A stretch of 64,000 bases of DNA, taken from assembly GCA_014529385.2 (NCBI GenBank), contig CM043965.1:67575690-67639689 (forward strand), written 5' to 3'. The notes under the pieces were generated by a model, which searched no databases, was not told where the DNA came from, and saw only the letters and a program-made list of their open reading frames with translations. Of this stretch, positions 57,718 through 64,000 are shown in pieces. The position numbers were made by a program, and so were the translations under genes. This DNA comes from Adiantum capillus-veneris (lineage: Eukaryota; Streptophyta; Polypodiopsida; Polypodiales; Pteridaceae). Position 1 is the stretch's first letter; each line of letters begins with the position of its first letter.

Positions 57718-57885
57718 CTAACCTGTATTTGCAAAGAACCAGGTGAGCACAAGTTGCGGGAGGCCCTGCATAAGTAAATATATAGGGAACCCAACAGAAG
57801 CACCAGACATCATGTTGATGACTCCGGGTATGTATGGAGGAGGAGCATGAGAAGGAAAGGGGGGTCGGACAACAAACAACATGCT
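57718..57885 (-). pseudogene. Possible exon, hydrophobic segment
   Basis: On the minus strand, GATTGCAG (a splice-acceptor-like site) precedes an open stretch with PPYIPGVINMMSGASVGFPI and YLLMQGLPQLVLTWFFANTG. It ends at CAG/GTTAGC, a donor-like site (about 57720). Two hydrophobic runs suggest a membrane protein. I do not recognise the family and see no neighbouring exons. Confidence 0.3.
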
Positions 57886-58599
57886 CACTGCAATCACCAG
57901 CAACATCGTCGACAAAGAAAGAATCGATAGCCCGCACTAGAAGGAAATGATGGGGAGACGAATCACGATGACAATTGTAAACGCCTATCTCACAACTCTT
58001 CCATATAAATAGGCGTTTCTGAAAGCAACACTGCCACATAAAATGAACCAATAATGGCACGCCAAAAATTGGTAGTTAATTCCTCTTATCTTCCTTTGCC
58101 TTTTGGCAGCTTCTTCTACAAAAAAGGCATCCTTCCTTTTGGCTGGCGATATGTTCCTTGCAGCTTCTTTAAATATAAGCATCATCTCCAAAATCTCAAC
58201 CTACCCAACTAACACAATCCTTCAGTCATGATTCACGTAATGCCATAAGAAGCATGATGAAAGGCGTGCCCTCTGCTATTAATACATGTGTGAATTTTGA
58301 GTTGATTTTATCTACAAATACCATTTGTAGCCAACTAGCATTCTACACGTTCTTTGTTGAAACGACAATGGTTGTCATACCCTTCAGAGTCCACAATGGA
58401 ATGATCATGCTGCATAAGCCTTTCCCAGATTAGGAGCAATTGGGACCCTACGAATTATAACAAATGAGTTGAAGAAAACAAACCCAATCTTTCAACATTA
58501 CTGCTTCACATCATAAAGCTACACAACATCTGCATGTTCAGGTGTACAAAGTAGTGTTTCCAAAAATTGACCAACAGGGATTGGATCCAATCTTTCTTG

Positions 58600-59130
58600 A
58601 GCTTCCATATAACAGCCACTAGAATAAACTTTGTCACAACTCCCCTCAGGGTCCCCGAGTCGCGTAACTTGCAAGGTACATCTCACCAGGTGCTTCAAGG
58701 TGGCTTCTCGGACCTTTGGAGGATTCTGCAAGAATGGGCTTTGCTGACAAATACTTCTTCCCTTGATTTCCTCATTCAGACAAAGGATCTTGTCATATGT
58801 GACGTTGCCAGCCTTTCTCCAAGCAGGATTCTTGCACTTTTGTCTACTGCCGCAGAGCTTTCCACACAGCAACCACTAGAGCGAACTGTCACAAAACCCC
58901 CTCATGGTCCAGGAGTCACGTAAGCTACAAGGTATTCCTCATCCACGCCCTGCAACGCGGCTTCTTAGACCTTTGTAGGCTTCTGCTAGAACAAGCTTTG
59001 CTGACAAACAGACATAAATCCTCCTTTCCTCCAATTCCTCACACGGAGAACCAGCCTTTCTACAAGCATGCTTGTTGCACATATGGAAAGCTCCGCTGCA
59101 GTAGACAAAAGTGCAATGGCTTGGCTCTGT
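58600..59130 (-). repeat. Diverged tandem duplication (~270-bp units)
   Basis: 58600-58872 and 58873-59130 align along their length. Shared landmarks are CCACTAGA-x-xAACT, GGCTTCT-GACCTTTG-AGG, GCTTTGCTGACAAA and CCAGCCTTTCT-CAAGCA. Both read on the minus strand as cysteine-bearing open frames (CRKAGS/WRKAGN), so an old exon may be included. I recognise no family. Confidence 0.65.
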
Positions 59131-59182
59131 GTCATTTTCCCTTCGCATGCACCCCCATTTGTACCTCCATTTTTCTAATGGT

Positions 59183-59371
59183 CTACCATACAGCAGCCAC
59201 TTTTTGGGCTTCCAAAGATCTTCTGCAGTCAAACCTGGAGATGGCCAATGATGAGCCATGTTTGGCAAGCAATTTCAGCAGCTGGAGAGCCAACTGCAGA
59301 GACCTCTCACTCCCCTTGTTGCACGAGATTGCTGACTCTGGCGGCAGTGTCCAAAAATTCTGCAAAGTCAT
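59183..59371 (-). pseudogene. Exon-like open segment, unknown
   Basis: 62 codons containing ESAISCNKGSERSLQLALQL and LLKLLAKHGSSLAIS, followed by CAG/GTTTGA as a possible donor. Leucine-rich and helical. It is adjacent to the tandem duplication and not identifiable. Confidence 0.25.
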
Positions 59372-59612
59372 GAAAGAAGAGCCTTAACGCGCTCCTAGCT
59401 TGATAGAATGGACTGAGACATTATCCCGATTTGTTTTCTGGTGAAGGGTGGGATCTTTCTCGGCAAGAACACCAAACCGGGATAATGTTAGAGCGCGCAA
59501 CTATCTCCCCCTTGTTCAAGAGCATTCACCAACTATCCAAAAACCCCTTCTGGGGTTTCATTGCAAGGTTAGGGTTGGTGCCGAGCTTCTCCTCCTCCGC
59601 CTAACATCGCTT

Positions 59613-59734
<122 letters not shown>

Positions 59735-59819
59735 GTTACTCAGACTTTGTATCAGATCCACCACATTGTAACTTTTAGGTCTCATAGGTCACTTTGGCCT
59801 TTTGAAGACGTTAATATGA

Positions 59820-59821
<2 letters not shown>

Positions 59822-59903
<82 letters not shown>
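59822..59903. repeat. (CT)n tract at the 3' side of the LINE
   Basis: About 82 bp of CT. On the minus strand it follows the LINE coding region directly as (GA)n, and no poly(A) is seen. Confidence 0.95.
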
Positions 59904-59905
<2 letters not shown>

Positions 59906-60186
59906 CAAACGTGCTCCGACTCTTTTGACGAGGTGTTGTGTAGTCCTTCGCAGTCGTGGGCGCCTGGATTTCCCCAGTTTAATCGCTCGATCGATCAATG
60001 TGCCGCTGGTGTGAGACGAGGGGGAGCTCTGCTGTGGGAGTGGCTCTTGCGGCTGTCCTGTGTCTACTCTCAAGAAGTCTGTGATCCGTCTTTGAGACTG
60101 GCTAGCCCTGCCATTCATCATGCTCTCTCTGTGTTTGCGCAACTCGAGCAAGAACAAACCTAGGCATCTCTGGTCTTCGTATCCCA

Positions 60187-61203
60187 TTACTCTTGCGAGT
60201 GGTCCAAAACCCTCTCTGAACAAGCAATGGAAGCGGCCTCGTATCTCGTAGTAGACAAGGCAGCGGCATGTATAATGCAGCTCTGTCTCCGGTTCCCTGT
60301 CTCCGGTTCCATGTCACACAAGGGGCATGTCCTGGCCTCTGCTGGTACTCCGCTGTATCTCCCAGTTTCAATCCGCAGCTGGAGAGACGATGTGCGTAGT
60401 TGGCCAATAGCACATCGTATCCCATGAGACAAGTGGGTATCCATGTATCTTGGTCTCGTCACAAAACCATCTTCCGTAAGTTGGAGAAGGTGGTCTTTGT
60501 AGAAAGCCATCTTCATGCCCAATTCTTGTGCTGGTTGTATCCATGTCCTCCTGGTGTCTAGCTGGGTCAGGTCTTGGCGGATGAGCTTGGTGATCTCCGA
60601 TCGTGTAAGAATGAGAGATGGTGCATCCAGTGAGTACTGGAATGGTGGCAGTCTGTCTATGCTGAACCCATGCGCATGTAGCCATGATGTCATCTCCCCA
60701 TACCAGCATGTTGTATCTCCTTGTATGGCTAATTGTCGAGAGGACTCAAGTGCTATGCGAGCATATCTGTCTCTGGGAAGTTCCCATGTGCGGTTTATGA
60801 AGGAGATTGATCTGGTGAGCGCCTCCACCACTAGTGGGGGAGCCGCTAGCTCTGCGCGGATAATGGCCCGTGGTACTGATGCCTTGGCTCTAATGAGCCG
60901 CGAGATCATAGAGACGAGAGGTTTCTCTATGTTCCCCCATCCGTCTGTGCGACCCGACCTCCCGTGGTGATCTAAAGAAGGCCCCCATATCTTGGCCCCA
61001 TAGAGCAATGCTGAAGCCACCAAGGTGTCAAAGAGCCAGAGCTTCGTCTTGGGCTCCTGAAACTGAACCTGCGAACACATCCTCTCCAATCTACCCAGTG
61101 CTGCGTGGGCTCTAGTCAGTCTGGTCTCTGCTGCTCTTATGAGTGAGAATGTGGGTCCGTTGAAAACCACTCCAAGGTAAGTGTAAGCGTCTGTGTACTC
61201 CAC
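60187..61203 (-). pseudogene. LINE C-terminal region with CCHC-type motif
   Basis: Follows the RT after an in-frame TAG (61247). It reads TYLGVVFNGPTFSLIRAAET, LFDTLVASALLYGAKIWGPS and later ARTCPLCDMEPET. Directly after this the frame is lost at a 14-bp duplication. Skipping one unit gives the rest of a CX2CX8HX4C motif, continuing in the ORF at 60223-59789. This C-terminal domain helps LINE proteins bind their RNA. Confidence 0.8.
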
Positions 61204-61248
61204 AGTCTCCTGGCCGTATGTGAATGTAGGTGCTGACCTCCTGATCCA

Positions 61249-62030
61249 CTATGGGGAGGTATTAAACACCATAACCTTGGTTTTACCAAGGTTAACAGAC
61301 AAACCACTTTCGTGGGCAAACGTATGCAGAGTATCCAGTTGACGTTGCATTCCCTCTGGGGATTCGGAGATCAACACAATATCGTCAGCATATAACAGAA
61401 GTGGAATCCATGTCCCTGCCAACTGTGCACCTTTATCCCCATCGCTGTCAATGTAGTCAGAAACCTCATCCACATACATACCGAAAAGAGTAGGAGAGAG
61501 CGGGCAGCCTTGCTTCACCCCAATAGTGGAGTGAACCGGTGTAGAAAGTCCCTCCGGGGTGCGTACATGCCCTACTATTGATCTGTACAATGCCATGATC
61601 CCCCAAATGAGCTCTGTGGATACTCCCATTTCCTGTAATCTGCGCATCAATCTAGCTCTAGGTACTGTGTCAAAAGCTTTGCGGAAGTCCACAAAGCTAC
61701 AATAGATCCGTCTCCCATGAGATCTGCCTTCCTCGATGATGGCCTTGAGTGTGAAGATATGGTCAAGAGTAGAGAAGCCTCTCCTGAACCCATCCAGCCC
61801 AGTTGCACGCATTCCTTCCCTCTCTGCCCATCTACTCAACTGTTGCTCAAGAATCGATGCATACAACCGTGCCAGTGTGTGCCCAATCATAATAGTGCGA
61901 TAATTCCCAGGCTCCATGGGGTCTCCTGCCTTGAAGATAGGTATGATCGTAGATAGGCTCCAAGTGTCCGGTCGGCCCTCACACATGGCACGGTTAAACA
62001 TAACTGATAGAAGCTCTGCTAGTAGGTCTT
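61249..62030 (-). pseudogene. LINE reverse transcriptase domain
   Basis: 250 uninterrupted codons. It has WSLSTIIPIFKAGDPMEPGN, YRTIMIGHTLARLYASILEQ, DGFRRGFSTLDHIF, VDFRKAFDTVPRARLM (motif A, D present), GVKQGCPLSPTLFGMYVDEV (motif B) and LLLYADDIVLIS (motif C, YADD intact). The catalytic site is complete. The enzyme would copy LINE RNA at a nicked target. Confidence 0.95.
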
Positions 62031-62759
62031 TGGATGCATGAAATGCTCAGCGACTAAGCCATCATGATCATATGCTCTCCCAATCCTCATCCTGTCAATG
62101 GCTTTTTTCACCATCTCAGCGGTGAAAAAAGCACATGTGTGTGGGCATGGGTCGGGGGGGTTGGGGAGGGGCGGTTGTCCAGGTACTGTGTACAAGGATG
62201 ATGCGTACTGACCCCAGGTCTCTGTGGAGGAAATTGCAAGGGGGGAGGACTGCTCATGAAAGAGCCGCCATGCCTCCCGCGAGTCCTGACTCAAGAATAG
62301 CTGATATAGATCTTGCTCGAGTCGAGCCAAGAAAGCTCTCTTTTTCCGCCGTACCAAGCGTCGGAAGTCAATCTGTGACTGTTTGTGAGTGACATTCCCC
62401 AAAAGCACCTCCTTCTGAAGTTTGGCTCTAGTCTGGCGGCACTCCTCATCGTACCAACTGTTCTGGGGCATGCTTCCTGATCGGCGGCTCTGCTCAGGCT
62501 GGGTGTGTGGGTATGCTTCTGCTGCTGCCTCATGCAATGTCTGTGCTGCTGCTGCCTCATGCAATGTCTGTGTCATTATAGAAGTTAGCTCCTCCAAAGG
62601 TCGCCCCGGGTCCTCACTGCATAGGCGTCTGTAGATCCCGTCCATGTATACCGAATCCGTCTCCCGTGTGAACGTGTAGCGAGTAGAGGCTGCTACCCGT
62701 GGCCTGTGTGCTACATTGAAGTGGAAAGAGATGGTCATCGACACCAGAGCATGATCCAC
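62019..62759 (-). pseudogene. LINE linker between endonuclease and RT
   Basis: 246 open codons starting within the endonuclease's last motif (DHALVSM) and ending near RIGRAYDHDGLVAEHFMHP, the usual lead-in to RT. A duplicated TLHEAAA stretch occurs inside. Frameshifts at both ends separate it from its neighbours. Confidence 0.85.
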
Positions 62760-62761
62760 TG

Positions 62762-63465
62762 CTACCCCGACCGGTCTGGGCCGACTGTGAGATCCTCGAT
62801 ACTAGCGATGAGATTCGGCTGTGCCATGACATAGTCCACTGTGCTGGCTCCATGCCTGTGTGGGAAGCATGTAAAACCTCCTGCAGCAGGAAATCTCTGT
62901 AGGCCGTTCAAGATGGCCAATCCATGTGCAGTGCCCATGTCTATCACGTGTCGCCCATACTCGGTATATTCCACATCATGTGATAGTCTGGACAGGCCCG
63001 TCTCCATGACATCTAGCTCTCTTAGCATCTCCTCTGAAGTATCATAAAACACTGCCTGGTGATGGGCAATCCTAGCATTGAAGTCCCCTAGTATGATAAT
63101 GTCACCATCTCTAGAGAACTCCCATATGTCATCATCTAGAATAGAGAAAGGGGACTGTCCTCTGGGTGATGCATAAACTGATGTACTCGAGGGACAGTAG
63201 CAAATAGCTAGGTAGAGGTATTTGCCTGTCCCTGCTTTCAATCTCACCCACATGTACCTAGCCTATTCATCCTTGCGGGCTATATGTATCAGTGGCTGCA
63301 AATCTTCTCTAAATAACACTACCACTCCCCCTGAGCCCCGTCCTCTGTGCTCTGAGCGTGTCTCCTGTCTGTAAGCTGTCTCCCACCCTAACCATGGAGA
63401 AAATTGACGAGATTCGCCAACGACCGATGCTAATTTTTTTGTGATAAACCGCCCATTTTTGCTTA
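62762..63465 (-). pseudogene. LINE AP-like endonuclease domain
   Basis: From about 63465 the frame gives KNGRFITKKLASVV, WLGWETAYRQETRSEHRGRG and GGVVVLFREDLQPL. An in-frame TAG near 63265 precedes the ORF 63253-62762, with YLAICYCPSS, IIILGDFNARI (catalytic D-x-N) and STVDYVMAQP. The final SDH motif (V-DHALV) is at 62757 in another frame. The endonuclease nicks the target DNA. The start of the domain is missing. Confidence 0.85.
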
Positions 63466-63541
63466 GTCTTCTGCTTAGCTCACATCGACCAACCTAGGAT
63501 CCCATAGTATATATCTTTGTTTTGTACTGTTGTTAGGTTAT

Positions 63542-64000
<459 letters not shown>

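Larger units (their letters stand above)
59904..63510 (-). mobile_element. Near-full-length LINE retrotransposon
   Basis: A minus-strand non-LTR element with endonuclease, reverse transcriptase and a C-terminal zinc motif in order. It carries in-frame TAG codons near 63265 and 61247, frameshifts near 62760 and 62030, and one caused by a 14-bp tandem duplication at 60283-60310. The 5' end is missing: the endonuclease starts part-way and (CT)n begins at 63545. Its RT resembles those of the shorter LINE fragments at 39640 and 47271 (GVKQGCPLSPTLFG) but is a distinct subfamily. Confidence 0.9.

Overview
This is nuclear DNA from a land plant. The evidence is a three-exon sterol 14-alpha-demethylase gene (CYP51) that matches the plant clade throughout, a plant-type tRNA-Phe(GAA), Ty1/copia, Ty3/gypsy, CACTA and LINE elements with plant-type domains, and scraps of PPR and HSP70 genes. 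Very long (CT)n/(GA)n tracts recur across the window. The PPR debris and the dense (AG)n tracts would suit a fern or another seedless plant, but the sequence does not settle the lineage. Only two features look like working host genes: CYP51 (41979-44357, +) and tRNA-Phe (45957-46029, +). Almost everything else is transposable-element DNA or degenerate intergenic sequence.

Layout. 1-2851 is the decayed 3' part of a copia element (called family A). 2852-7635 has LTR-like sequence, microsatellites and one tRNA-derived SINE-like copy, but no gene. 7641-16813 is a complete but non-autonomous Ty3/gypsy element on the minus strand: two 583-bp LTRs, a tRNA-Asp-type primer site, a polypurine tract, gag and a retropepsin remnant, but no reverse transcriptase, RNase H or integrase, plus an unrecognised ORF near its 3' end. 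Only 51 bp further on, 16865-35139 is best read as a CACTA (En/Spm) transposon with a broken TNP2-type transposase, a possible second gene and three blocks of subterminal repeats.

The CACTA element carries a copia element (family B, 23703-34417, target duplication gttgt). Family B in turn carries a very young copia element (family C, 26001-31281, target duplication tcttg) inside its integrase. The nest therefore has three levels. Family C LTRs differ at one visible position, and its 1435-codon polyprotein is open except for one TAG. Family B lacks its RT core, and its 3' end is a composite of two B LTRs around a piece of family A.

35140-41978 holds a copia integrase scrap, a LINE 3' fragment and repeats. 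CYP51, a second SINE-like copy and the tRNA gene follow. 47271-47880 is a second LINE fragment of the same family. 50045-55495 is bounded by an inverted repeat with arms of about 550-620 bp and contains fragments of PPR and HSP70 genes, a third SINE-like copy, and a shared 26-bp hairpin motif. 55500-59450 has a few exon-like remnants and a diverged tandem duplication. 59910-63510 is a nearly full LINE (endonuclease, RT, C-terminal zinc motif; minus strand) lying between very long (CT)n tracts.

The genes do not form an operon or pathway. The window is a host gene and a tRNA gene sitting among nested insertions. Its least ordinary parts are the gag/protease-only gypsy element with an extra ORF, the composite LTR junction at 23703-24535, and the inverted-repeat-bounded set of gene fragments.
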